A DNA stretch of 64,000 nt from Ectobius pallidus. Taxonomy: Eukaryota > Arthropoda > Insecta > Blattodea > Ectobiidae. This document shows positions 1 to 8,986 of the stretch, in pieces (positions within the stretch are counted from its first letter, which is position 1; each line of letters opens with the position of its first letter). Location: NCBI GenBank assembly GCA_964059195.1, contig CAXKWD010000003.1, positions 195,262,174-195,326,173 on the forward strand. Direction: 5' to 3'. Both the position numbers and the translations under genes were made by a program. The notes under the pieces were generated by a model. It had not been told where the DNA came from. It saw nothing but the letters and a program-made list of their open reading frames with translations, and made no database searches.

Positions 1-150
1 GGACCTTATTTTACATCTGCCCCAGAGGCATTCATGAGATGCTCACTTCATCCATGTCGAATCGGACGACCAACAGAAGAAAACCTTTCTCATGATACAT
101 GCACTAACTGGCTTCAGCAAGCATGGGAGATATTCGAACTTGGATACTAA
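1..150 (+). CDS. C-terminal end of an unidentified reading frame, cut by window edge
   Basis: An open frame runs in from the left edge and stops with TAA at 148-150, giving 49 residues that begin GPYFTSAPEAF and end in WEIFELGY. It has four cysteines and three tryptophans/histidine-rich turns but no motif I recognise. It could be the last exon of a host gene or the end of a transposon protein. Nothing downstream continues it. Low confidence that it is coding at all; upstream sequence would decide. Confidence 0.2.
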   Translation, partial: GPYFTSAPEAFMRCSLHPCRIGRPTEENLSHDTCTNWLQQAWEIFELGY

Positions 151-471
151 GGTTTTTTACAGAGGGAAACATGCGCTTTCAGCGTCTTGTTTGTTCCCAC
201 CTGTTTTACTTGGACAGTCACAGGAGTTAAGAATTTTTCCACCAGATACGGGCCACATCTGAGGACTATTTAACACTTTCCCAACCAAATTTATAGATTC
301 TGTTAATATTATTTGCTTCTTTTACTCTACTACTCCTACACTTAACACCATTTTAAGGTCCGACCTAAACTTGAACTTTCAGAAGAGATGACTGCAGGGG
401 AACTTTGTGTAGAAATACCAGGCCACCCAAAAAATATAGAAAAGTCCTTGCGGGAAAAGTCAAGTCGATAG
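151..471. other. no gene seen; possible 3' flank of the LTR element
   Basis: No supported reading frame. This is where the 3' untranslated region and 3' LTR of the minus-strand retroelement would lie, but I could not match it to a second LTR copy on the other side, so its identity is open. Confidence 0.3.
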
Positions 472-1599
472 TCAGATAGTCCGTATAGAACAGTCCGGTA
501 GTCCCAAGTAGTCGGTCAACGCACTGGAGGTGTGCACTCCTCCAGAGGCTAACCAAGTCCCAAGTCGATAATAGAAGTCTTCAATCTGATTGCGAATATG
601 TCGCTCAACATACACAAATTTTGCATTAACATAGGTTGCTAAATGCACTTCAAGTTCCTTAGGCTCTGTCCTGGTTGACTGCAACGGTGCAACTCCGTCG
701 ACGAGGATGACTACAAAAAGCCTTGGGTGTTCTGTAGTGTATGCGAATATATGGCAGACAGTACATGTCTCTTTCAATTCCATCGAGAATGTTTGGTCCA
801 TAGACTCTACAACTATGACCTTCCTCTGAAGGCCATCTATGTCTTCTGTTAAAGAAATGCCGGGTCCGCTATACAAAACATCATACCCATCCTTACTACA
901 TGAATCAAACGACGCTGGCTCCCAGTATGTATTACCGTACCTAATGTCATACGCGACACCACTTTTATAGTTCGCTGTCTCCCCTCCTGGTAACACAATC
1001 TGATCACTGTCAATGTCAACCTGCGCCCATCCATTATGAATCCTCACAGTCAAAGACGCTGAAACTACCACACTTCGGTATTGACGGCCTTCAATTATAA
1101 AATCACTGCCATCACAAGACCCCTCCATCGTAGATCTGCCAGCCAGAGTGAGAGAGTATGTTTGGGATGAGTTGGATGTCATGCCTCTGATAACCTGTCC
1201 ATAGAATGAGTATGAGCCATGCATGTGTATGTCGTGGCACTGATCTCGTGATATATCTGTAACAGTGTTTATAACGCCACCTTGGACTGCAGAGCTGTGA
1301 GAGTGCATGCCGCAATGGGTTATGATAATAGTGGACATAGATAGGCATTGATAGTAGCTCACATACGCACTTTCTCTCTTTTGGACCAACTGAATTTGTA
1401 ATCTGTCTGATTTTGGAGATTTCCTTTGCATGGTACAGGTTTCTACTCCGGCAAGTGAGATTGCCCGAATTTTTATATCGCGATGATGGCAGTCATACCC
1501 CACTAGTGAATAGGAGTTTGGATTTTCATCCATCGATTTTCCTCCCATCACTATTAACATCAGGTTAAACAATACACTACGCAATCGAATATTTAGCAT
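472..1599 (-). CDS. virus-like envelope glycoprotein (chuvirus/class III-like) captured by the retroelement
   Basis: From the ATG at 1599 the product is 375 residues and starts with a hydrophobic signal peptide (VLFNLMLIVMGG). Just after it come GYDC and ISLAGVETC, then a cysteine-rich ectodomain (over 12 cysteines). This N-terminal pattern is one I associate with glycoproteins of chuviruses and related negative-strand viruses, which arthropod retroelements have captured; that assignment is from memory. No transmembrane anchor is seen: the last about 30 residues (from TWLASGGVHTSS) run into a repeat of sequence found near the protease, so the true C-terminus is lost. A longer start at 1686 exists but would bury the signal peptide. 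Confidence 0.55.
   Translation of the reverse strand: MLNIRLRSVLFNLMLIVMGGKSMDENPNSYSLVGYDCHHRDIKIRAISLAGVETCTMQRKSPKSDRLQIQLVQKRESAYVSYYQCLSMSTIIITHCGMHSHSSAVQGGVINTVTDISRDQCHDIHMHGSYSFYGQVIRGMTSNSSQTYSLTLAGRSTMEGSCDGSDFIIEGRQYRSVVVSASLTVRIHNGWAQVDIDSDQIVLPGGETANYKSGVAYDIRYGNTYWEPASFDSCSKDGYDVLYSGPGISLTEDIDGLQRKVIVVESMDQTFSMELKETCTVCHIFAYTTEHPRLFVVILVDGVAPLQSTRTEPKELEVHLATYVNAKFVYVERHIRNQIEDFYYRLGTWLASGGVHTSSALTDYLGLPDCSIRTI
522..546. repeat. related hairpin, copy 2, inside the envelope ORF tail
   Basis: CTGGAGG and CCTCCAG flank TGTGCACT. The similarity to 2131-2156 extends into both flanks (for example AACC-AAGTC on one side), so this is a diverged direct repeat of about 130 bp rather than chance. 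Confidence 0.55.
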
Positions 1600-1689
1600 C
1601 TTGGTTAGGTTTAGTTGGTATTGTGAAAGTGAAGTATAACAATAGATTTGGCTTTTAAAATAGTAATTAAGTTTTATATTTGGCATCAC

Positions 1690-2278
1690 TCTCAGAAAGT
1701 TTTGGAGTGTGTTTATTTGTTAAACACATACTCCGATATGCGTCACTAGACAACAAGCTTACTGCTGCTCCACTATCCAGTAGGGCGGACAAGGTGTGAT
1801 CACATATTTCGGCCTTTATCATAGGTAACTTAAAATCATTAACACTACACATTGGAAAAAAACTCCGACCACTGTTCCCTATTGTGTTTCGGTTTAGTCG
1901 CTTACTCTCTCTATATCTTTTATTGCCTTTTGACTCTATTAATTGTTGTCTTAGGTCCGGACCTATTATTTGTTCCTTTTCAAATTCACTCTTCTTAGGA
2001 GCCTGACATTTGTTGTAGAGATGCCGACGGAAAGATTTGTTAATAAAAGTCCGTGTAGGAAATGTCCTGTCCAACTTTACCTTTTGTACTGTGTTGTCTG
2101 TCCTGTCTGTACGTATAGTCGGGCCAGCGTCACTGGAGATGTGCACGTCTCCAGTGGGCGAACCCAAGTCAGCATAGTCCGTATCGTCAGTCTTTCCCAC
2201 AAAATGCAATCTGTCATATCCCTTGGCACCTCCACACACAAACACTGCACCACCTCGAGCTCTAAGGTGGGACGCTCC
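1690..2278 (-). CDS. pro: retroviral-type aspartic protease, pol truncated
   Basis: This frame is in phase with gag, separated from it only by the TGA at 2279-2281, so it was made either by stop readthrough or the stop is a mutation (CGA to TGA would do it). The active-site triad is clear: ALLDSGAAVSLLSSDAYRSM contains DSGA followed by the hydrophobic run expected of a retropepsin. The usual downstream flap and ILG segments are not convincing, and the frame closes at about 1667 just where the envelope frame opens. Reverse transcriptase, RNase H and integrase are missing. Upstream of the protease is a 26-base perfect hairpin (2131-2156). Confidence 0.7.
2131..2156. repeat. perfect 9-bp-stem hairpin, copy 1
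   Basis: CACTGGAGA and TCTCCAGTG flank an 8-base loop. A related hairpin with flanking similarity lies at 522-546, inside the 3' end of the envelope frame. Confidence 0.7.
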
Positions 2279-3757
2279 TCATTCGCTAGACCGATACTGG
2301 CCTCTACCCCTAGTAGTGCCTCCACGGCCCCTACCTCTTTCGACAGTCCTTGTGTCACGGACTCGACATTCCCGAGCAAAGTGACCAGGCTTATCACATT
2401 TGTAACATCTTAACCGGTTATCACTCCTACCAATATCAAATCTAGTATTATTATTATTTGGCATTCTAGGCCTATCAAACTGTACTGTCTCATTATCATT
2501 CACTCTAAGTGAATCAGAGAAATTCATGGCGTTTATATGCGCACATAACTGCTCTAGCTCAACGAATGATGTGGGTTTACTCTCAAAAGCCACTTGGCTT
2601 CTAGTTTTCGGAGCCATGCCCTCCAAAATACATTGAATCATGTCCCGCTCTGATAAGTCTAATCGGAACACTGCTGCATATGTCCGAATAGACCTAACGT
2701 ACTGAGAAAATGGCTCATCAAAATGTTGGGTGCGATAGCAAAACTTGTTTAACAAAGAGGCTCGAGCTCGAACCGGAATATACATGCGTAGTATTTTACT
2801 GTGAAATTCCTCAAATCCACGTCCTTCACTAACAGTTTCGAACGCAAGATCCTTTAGAGAACCAGAGAGACTAGAAGAAATATAAGCCAGAAGAGAATTT
2901 CCATCTAGACTAAGCAAAGCGGTTTGTTCTTTGATCTCACACAAAAATTCTAGAAACTGAATTATTTTGTCAATAGAATCATCGGAAAATTTTCTAATTG
3001 AGTCTAATTTAGAAGCAAGGGGATGGGGTAATTTATTGAAGGTCATAGTCTGGAATTCGAGCGTTTGGGGAGCAACTTTAAAGTCTCTACCATATGAGCC
3101 TATTTGATCCAGGCACTGTGCCTTGGAATGCATATTACATGCAGCATAATTGTCGTTAATCGGGGAGTCATAATTAGGGTTGTCATGTTTTGGGAAGAAA
3201 TTCATACAGACCGATTCCTTGTTGAATGCACTAGGTGTGGCTTCTCCTAACAAGGAAGGGACAGACTGAACTACTTGGTCACTTTGACCTGCTTCTCCAG
3301 GAGGGTCGCGTCCGGCGACCGCTTCCCCCAAAGAAGACCGCTTATTTAATTCCTCACTCCAACTCATTACTTTGTCCAACATGTCCTTAGAATTAACTTT
3401 AAGTTCCTCCCAAATTGCTTGGTTAGGGGTATCATGCACTAAATGTGCCAGATCAGTAAGTCTGTCATGAACATGCAAGATACGCTTTTGTAATCTGACA
3501 CACTGCAAAAGAGTCCCGGCCGGTGACTCAAGCATGCTTTGCAGAGTTTCCACGCGTTCTTGTATATATTCTAAATGACTTTCAACATTCAACTCACCGA
3601 TCAAATGTAGATCGACTTTATTGCCCCAGTTCTGTGTCAATTTCTCTTTCAGCACGGTCGCCATTTCCTTTTGGTTTACTGGTATGCCTCTTATCCCGAG
3701 TTCATACAGTAAATCCTTTTTCAGCAGATACTGAGGCTCAATATTGTTGCGCTCCAT
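2279..3757 (-). CDS. gag: Gag polyprotein of an LTR retrotransposon
   Basis: A 492-codon frame from the ATG at 3757 (the frame is open a few codons further but only with a GTG start). It packages element RNA into cytoplasmic particles. The N-terminal third is helical and charged; residues about 190-400 are the capsid-like region; near the C-terminus a single zinc knuckle reads CYKCDKPGHFAREC (CX2CX4HX4C), followed by an RG-rich tail (RGRGRGGTTRGRG) typical of RNA-binding Gag ends. The frame is uninterrupted, unusual among the decayed neighbours. It ends in TGA and the protease continues in the same frame after that single stop. Single knuckle and overall plan fit Gypsy/Ty3-type elements best. 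Confidence 0.8.
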   Translation of the reverse strand: MERNNIEPQYLLKKDLLYELGIRGIPVNQKEMATVLKEKLTQNWGNKVDLHLIGELNVESHLEYIQERVETLQSMLESPAGTLLQCVRLQKRILHVHDRLTDLAHLVHDTPNQAIWEELKVNSKDMLDKVMSWSEELNKRSSLGEAVAGRDPPGEAGQSDQVVQSVPSLLGEATPSAFNKESVCMNFFPKHDNPNYDSPINDNYAACNMHSKAQCLDQIGSYGRDFKVAPQTLEFQTMTFNKLPHPLASKLDSIRKFSDDSIDKIIQFLEFLCEIKEQTALLSLDGNSLLAYISSSLSGSLKDLAFETVSEGRGFEEFHSKILRMYIPVRARASLLNKFCYRTQHFDEPFSQYVRSIRTYAAVFRLDLSERDMIQCILEGMAPKTRSQVAFESKPTSFVELEQLCAHINAMNFSDSLRVNDNETVQFDRPRMPNNNNTRFDIGRSDNRLRCYKCDKPGHFARECRVRDTRTVERGRGRGGTTRGRGQYRSSE

Positions 3758-3779
3758 GGTATCAGTTACATGCAACACA

Positions 3780-4219
3780 ACTTTTCACAAACTTTAGCAA
3801 AGAGACAAACTAACGCACTGAATAAATACAATAAACTACAGACAAATGAAATTCATAATAATAAATATATAATTATAAATATATATATACACAGAATGCT
3901 TCTAAACAAAAAGGTTTTTTTTCCTTCTATGCTTATTTTTACAGGTGAAAACAGAAAATCTGCCACCAACTATGAAAAATTAATTCAACTTAAAGTATAA
4001 TTGCTACTTTAAACAAAAACGTGGATCTTGATGAGAACCACAGCTAATGCACAACAGAGAATGGTTCTTAACTAACCAATAGCTCTGCTAGCAAAAGATT
4101 GCACCACCGTCACCCCATAAAATTAACTAAACCCACACTTATTAAATTTGTTACCTTAATTGGGTCAGAAGAAGTTGTTTCGGTTGGTACCCTTAGCTCT
4201 TCACCGGTAGACAGCTCCC
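3780..4219. other. leader/LTR-side region of the retroelement, no gene
   Basis: AT-rich up to about 4010, then unique-looking sequence. It should contain the 5' leader, primer-binding site and LTR of the gag element, but no primer-binding site could be identified with confidence. Confidence 0.3.
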
Positions 4220-4348
4220 GCCATCTGTCGAGAACACACGCAACTACTGCAGGATTCCTACCTTAGCAACTAGATGGCAGGTCAATACAGTTCATGTTTT
4301 AAAGCCAGAGACTCAGTGTTTCTCTTAACTTTTCCATTACTCAGCTCA
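4220..4348 (+). repeat. 129-bp direct repeat, copy 1
   Basis: Starts GCCATCTGTCGAGAACACAC and ends ACTCAGCTCA. Copy 2 is at 4426-4554, apparently identical. The first 61 bases are themselves bounded by short inverted ends GCCATCT and AGATGGC. Confidence 0.9.
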
Positions 4349-4430
4349 TCATTGATGAGCTGAGTAATGGAAAAGTTAAGAGAAACACTGAGTCTCTGGC
4401 TTTAAAACATGAACTGTATTGACCTGCCAT
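4274..4430. repeat. near-perfect 78-bp palindrome with 1-base centre
   Basis: Bases 4274-4351 and 4353-4430 are reverse complements around 4352. The left arm also belongs to a 129-bp segment repeated directly downstream, making a three-armed structure. Confidence 0.9.
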
Positions 4431-4554
4431 CTGTCGAGAACACACGCAACTACTGCAGGATTCCTACCTTAGCAACTAGATGGCAGGTCAATACAGTTCA
4501 TGTTTTAAAGCCAGAGACTCAGTGTTTCTCTTAACTTTTCCATTACTCAGCTCA
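4426..4554 (+). repeat. 129-bp direct repeat, copy 2
   Basis: Same sequence as 4220-4348 with the inverted arm 4353-4430 between them; its first five bases overlap the end of that arm. Confidence 0.9.
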
Positions 4555-4672
4555 CCTACTGATGCTACGTCTATGTCTTCTTGTACAAGTATTTGTGCAT
4601 AGTCCAGTCTATCCCTAATAATACCATTTGCATTCCAGTAAAGTAGTCTTAAGTGGTCGATTTATGGGATAT

Positions 4673-5190
4673 CTAAGGGTCATTGCTGAACAGTGACAAT
4701 ATTCCTGTGGCAAAGAGCACAAGTTTTGTCACCGGATCAGCCGGTTGTCGTAAGTCTTGTAGCAGCGTCACTATCTGCGTCATGTAATAAGTCACGTCAG
4801 TACCTTGTAGCAGCTCGAGAATTTCATCTGCGTTGGAGGATGTCGTCTGTCTTGGTTGTGGCGTATTGTCATTTTGTCGTGGTGCAGAAGTCACTGCTCC
4901 TGAAAAGGACCGATTTTCGCTGCGTCCTGGCATCAGTAGCACTGCTGAGTGCCTTTCAGCGGCTTGTAAGCCTCAACAGAGACCCTCAGATTATAAAGGC
5001 TTCTGATGCTGCGTACAGCCTCTGCTACCTGTGGGTTTTTGTCATAAGAAAGGATCAACACAGGCAGTTGCACTTTGCCGCGCATGACGTTGTCTTGAGT
5101 GGTCCTCATTAGTTGACGAACTGATAGGACAGGCAGCTGCCTGACCTTGAGTTCGTTCAGTATGTCAGTCACTGTGAAGGTCTTTTTTAT
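4673..5190 (-). pseudogene. LINE ORF1 (Jockey-type gag-like) fragment
   Basis: The stretch from TVTDILNEL through LPVLILSYDKN and LYNLRVSVEAYKPLKGTQQC matches the pre-knuckle domain of Jockey/I-type LINE ORF1 proteins, which bind LINE RNA. It leads straight to a zinc knuckle: QCY, then TGA, then CQ. The TGA sits where arginine (CGA) is expected, so a CpG transition probably made the stop. The next frame (4673-4942) looks like the Q/T-rich C-terminal tail of the same ORF1. The rest of the LINE is absent. Confidence 0.6.
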
Positions 5191-5271
5191 ACATAGATGA
5201 ACATTACATTTGTCACAATAAAAATGAGTCTTTTGGTTACACAATAAGTTCTTGCCAACTAAATGTGGCAT
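5185..5271 (-). pseudogene. piggyBac transposase C-terminal cysteine-rich fragment
   Basis: The segment CNQKTHFYCDKCNVHLC has the C-x(6)-YC-x2-C-x4-LC spacing of the C-terminal zinc-binding domain of piggyBac transposases, which recognises transposon ends. It runs in frame into the LINE ORF1 fragment, presumably by chance at an insertion junction. No catalytic domain is attached here. Confidence 0.45.
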
Positions 5272-5830
5272 GTGGTGAAGCAGATCTTGACGGATTTCAG
5301 GAATTGGTCAGTGTTCCTCTTTTGAGCGCTTCAGGTTGCTACGGATTGACTGCCGACACTGCTGGGTCTTCTGTGTTTCCTGGACCCTGATTTTTCAGCC
5401 ACTACGAGACACACTGCTAAACGCATTCAAAAATGCAACAGATCCAGCACTTCCTTTCTTGGAACTTTCAATTCCAGACAGTTGCGCTTATATTCCAGCT
5501 AGCTGCATACAACTGAAGAATCAACAGCATAGAATATTGTTGGTATCCATGCTTGAGTTACGTAAACCAACAAATGAACATCTAATATTGTTTATTTTGT
5601 GTTTATTTTGTAACTATGTATGTATGGTGCTGCCACCACCAGTCCTTGTTGGTGAGTTAGTAGTTTGGAATGCTATTATAAATGAAGCTGCCATTTATCT
5701 CAATTCTTCTACTGTGCTTAATATTTAGCATAACAACAAATATCAGCCTTAGGGTCCCCATTGTTGACCATATGTAAATATGGCAGAGAGAAATCAGCTG
5801 ATCAAGTAAATCAACACCTCCCATTGTGTG
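5272..5830. other. no recognisable gene
   Basis: A 130-codon plus-strand frame (5336-5728) is the longest, but it has no motif, no start context and no related copy in the window; it reads as chance coding. Parts may be decayed piggyBac, since piggyBac-like fragments lie on both sides. Confidence 0.3.
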
Positions 5831-5835
5831 ATTAT

Positions 5836-6048
5836 ATAACCGAACAATCTCGGGTGTTAGGCCTTCTCCATTTTATATTTTGTTTGTCAGTTGTTTCTGA
5901 TCTGTTACTGCTTGAACTGTTCCAATTTGTATCTACTGGAGCTTCCTCTTCTTGTTGAAGTTTGTCTGCACCTTCCCGGATATAAGTGCTGCGTTGAACA
6001 GGTTGTTGTACAATGTCGTCGTCATCGCCATCGCTCAGGTCCAGATCA
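5836..6048 (-). pseudogene. acidic N-terminal fragment, possibly piggyBac
   Basis: Minus-strand reading gives an acidic, serine-rich stretch (SDGDDDDIVQQPVQ, later NSSSSNRSETTDKQ, then KW-R) closed by a stop. PiggyBac transposases start with such a disordered acidic region before the first tryptophan-containing domain, and a piggyBac C-terminal fragment lies 600 bases downstream in the same orientation. Composition alone is weak evidence. Confidence 0.25.
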
Positions 6049-6181
6049 GAAACCTCTAACTTAGTGAATTACAGTTCTGGGATCTTCACCAGCCATTCTC
6101 ACAGCATATTTTATAATAATATGTAATATTTTTACATTGTGATTAAAGTAAAATGTATTTACTGTTACTTTCATGTCAATT

Positions 6182-6385
6182 TTAAAGAATTATCCATGCC
6201 ATAAAATCCGCTTTACAGTTTGCACAGCCATCAACAGCTTTCTGCATAGCATTGCCATCTATTGACTGTCTTCTTCCAACACCCTCCTTCGGTTTATATT
6301 TATGAGTCATTTCCGGAATAAAAACTGATTTCAAGCATGGCAACATAAGCTGGGGACACATGATCTGGGAACAAGTCTCCCTCAT
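6182..6385 (-). pseudogene. possible N-terminus of a pogo/Tigger-type (Psq helix-turn-helix) transposase
   Basis: The piece HKYKPKEGVGRRQSIDGNAM followed by QKAVDG resembles the start of CENP-B/Tigger-like transposases in arthropods (basic, then a x-x-M-x-K-A-V helix). It stops 20 residues later. Fragment only; no DDE domain nearby. Confidence 0.25.
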
Positions 6386-6930
6386 AGCTGGGGATCAAGT
6401 GTCTCTAACAGATATGAATCATATAGCTTGTGGTTTTAGGGGCAATGGAAAGTATTTCAAATCTGTGAAACCTATGAAAATAAAGCTAACAGTTTACAGT
6501 TTCTTATAATTACAGTTAGAAAACATATAAAAAATATTATATTAAATTTATAAAAGAATATACTTACCAGAAAAAACTTACAAAACTTGTGCATAATAAA
6601 TATTCGCACCATGCTGATGCATGTACAAGCCAAGCAGCCGTATGGATTTATTTATTTATTTAATGTCCTTTGGGCAATTTTTGGTTGCACTCGGTCATTT
6701 TACAATACAGTAAAGTACAATATTATAAAACACTAACTTTAAAAATGATTAGTAGGCTAAGTCTGATATTTACATTTTTCATAACAACAATGTAACTCTA
6801 GAGTAAATGATAAAAGAAAATGAAATAAAAATAAAATGTAATTTCAAGAAATTCATCTACTTCTTTCAGCATTGCTGTACGAATTGCTTAGACGTGCCGC
6901 CAAAGTGTAGGTTTCATATGACAAACAAAA
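6386..6930. other. no gene; possible LINE 3' tail
   Basis: AT-rich. At 6648-6661 there are four ATTT units, which on the minus strand would be an AAAT-type LINE tail, but no ORF end precedes it. Confidence 0.25.
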
Positions 6931-6939
6931 CACTCACTA

Positions 6940-7290
6940 TAACAGTGCAACCAACATGTCAAGTTCATTACCACATATAAAGGTAAATTTGAATGGGGAA
7001 CAAATCTTCCAGGGATCAAGTCTATTTTCCTCATCTTCATAAGGAATTCTAAAGCCTGTTAAACGATCTCATAACTCACATCGAATATTTTCTCAGTCTT
7101 CAGGCAATCAAGGAAAGCGGAACACATTAATACAAACTTTTTTAAAAGCTAATCTTAGGCTATGAAATGCATGGTGACAGACAAATAAAGCATACTCTTG
7201 TAATGGTCTGGCCATAGATCAGTGGTACTTACAGTTACCGCAGTGAATTGCTTGCAGAATCGCAGGCTACATATTACTACGTACTTTGTC
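6940..7290 (-). pseudogene. hAT (ZBED-type) transposase fragment
   Basis: Minus strand reads VSTTDLWPDHYKSMLYLSVT then MHFI, the block around the first catalytic aspartate of ZBED-type hAT transposases (usual form TDMWT...Y.S.T.HFI). After an in-frame TAG it continues with LLKKFVLMCSAFL and a later block that resembles the VTDN region. Several stops and frame shifts; the dimerisation domain is missing. It lies just downstream of another hAT relic of a different subfamily in the same orientation. Confidence 0.5.
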
Positions 7291-7599
7291 CATGCAAACT
7301 TCAGCTTTTCTGCATACTGTGAGTCGTGATGGTAAAATATGGTTAATGTCAATCGCTCCATATTTCTTACCTATATTAATTAGTACTTGACCTAAATTAA
7401 AAAAAAAAAAAACCCTTCAGTGGTGGTAAATGGTCTCAGATCTTTTACATATTTCTACACATTTATCGGCAATTAAATCTTTATCCTCTTTTAGAATATT
7501 TCTGCCGTCGGTTATCTTGTCAAATTTATATATATATCTTAACCAGTGGCGATTTAGACAAAAATGCAAACAGCCCAGAAGGATTTTGAAAGAAATCAT

Positions 7600-8593
7600 G
7601 CCTCCTTTATCTTAGACAAGCCCTGTTGTAAAACTAAATTCAGCACATGGGCATAGCAGTGAGTAAACAGAGCCTTTGGATATGCTTCTTGAACTTTTCT
7701 TTGGAGACCATTTATATGGCCACTAAGCACTTAAAGCACCATCATAAGTCTGGCCGACAATTTGTTGATAATATTATATTCTTCCCCAACACTAGTCACA
7801 TGATTGAATAATGCACTGGTAAACCCTATGAAATGCACACAAGCAACGCCATCCTTCACATAACGCAGCACTATAGGAAGTTTAGATTTACACATTATGT
7901 CTGAAGTCTCATCGAGCATTAAAGGTACGAAACTTGCAGCATCAGCTTCTTTCTTTATTTCATCTAATAAAACATCCCTTAGTTAATCTATTATGTCATT
8001 TTGCACAGTAGGAGAAGTGCCATGAAAAACTGTTGCAGTTTTTAGACGATTGTCGAGGAAAGCCTCCAAAAATTCTAAATAGTTCCCTTTGTTTAGAAAC
8101 GTTGCTGATTCGTCATGGGGTCATAGCCTCTCAAAGGCAGTTCTTGCTTGGCTAAAAAGCAAATTGCATCAATCAGCCTTTTGAGAATGCCTCTCTTCTT
8201 CTTAACCTCTCCATTGTGTTTATTAATAGAAGCCTTATGTTGAGAAACAGTTGTGATATCTATTCTTTGCTTCCCAAATAATTTGCACTTCACAAATGAT
8301 TCTACGTGAGTTTGAGACCGTTCATGTCTTTGTTGAGCAGTAGACAAGTGCCTGAGATCACTGAAGCCAGTTTTAGTCCACACCCCTTTTTCACTTGAAA
8401 AAAGAACACAAGGCCAACAAAAGAGTTCATTTAATTTTTCACATCCCGTGAGCCAAGGCAATGATTCATACTGTGAGACTGAAAAATGTCTTGTATATTC
8501 TACATTCTTGCATTTATGTATTGTAGAAAGACTTGGTAACTCAGGGCAAGCCCGTCCAATTGTATCAGAAGATCTTCCAAAATACAGCTGTGC
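7600..8593 (-). pseudogene. hAT transposase relic (DUF4371/zinc-finger MYM-like group)
   Basis: Upstream part in one frame: YTRHFSVSQYESLPWLTGC then LFCWPCVLFSSEKGVW, the TTF-type zinc-binding entry domain of this hAT group. It continues to about 8093. In shifted frames downstream come LDETSDIMCKSKLPIVLRYV (DUF4371) and VGQTYDGA, SGHINGLQRKVQEAYPKALF, and HCYAHVLNLVLQ, the conserved core with catalytic residues. At least two frameshifts and several stops separate them. The C-terminal dimerisation region is not seen below 7600. Confidence 0.8.
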
Positions 8594-8986
8594 TCTTCCA
8601 TAATGTTTTCAGAATTAAATACATTAACCCATTAAGTCCCAAAATATTTATTTTTGAAATTTGAAATTTCTATTCCTTATTATTCTAATATCTGTACTAT
8701 ATGAATCATAATAAATACAAAAATAGCCTATTAATATTTGTACATACTGACATAATGTCCGTCCTCTAAATAGGACACTTTGATATAACAGTATCTGTAT
8801 AGCATAATGCACTGCATTCCAGTTGGAACTGTTTATTTCTTATAATGAGGTACAAAACACTTCATTCAGAGTGTCACAAGGCATTTAACACAATATGTTT
8901 TTGGTTTCCCTTTACATTCACCTCTTACACAACTTGTTTGTGTGTTCTTCTTCGTTTAATTATATGACCAATTACATCAAACCTTA
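8594..8986. other. no gene seen
   Basis: AT-rich spacer between the hAT relic and Harbinger copy A, without supported frames. Confidence 0.3.

Larger units (their letters stand above)
472..3973 (-). mobile_element. LTR retrotransposon with gag, protease and envelope-like gene but no RT/integrase
   Basis: Three minus-strand reading frames lie in order: Gag with a CCHC zinc knuckle, an aspartic protease, and a secreted glycoprotein with a signal peptide. In a complete Gypsy- or BEL-like element about 2.5-3 kb of reverse transcriptase, RNase H and integrase would lie between protease and envelope; here the protease frame ends within about 90 bases of the envelope frame. I see no RT or integrase motif anywhere between. 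The boundaries are uncertain because no LTR pair could be matched; the outer limit near 3973 is only the end of the AT-rich leader. It would need enzymes from another element to move. Confidence 0.7.

Noticed and set aside
1970..2413. 147-codon plus-strand ORF
   Set aside because: Antisense of gag/protease; no motif of its own.
3920..4200. Primer-binding site for the gag-pro-env element
   Set aside because: Several TGG words exist but none extends into a convincing tRNA complement.
5336..5728. 130-codon plus-strand ORF
   Set aside because: No motif, no homologous copy, internal composition like translated AT-rich DNA.
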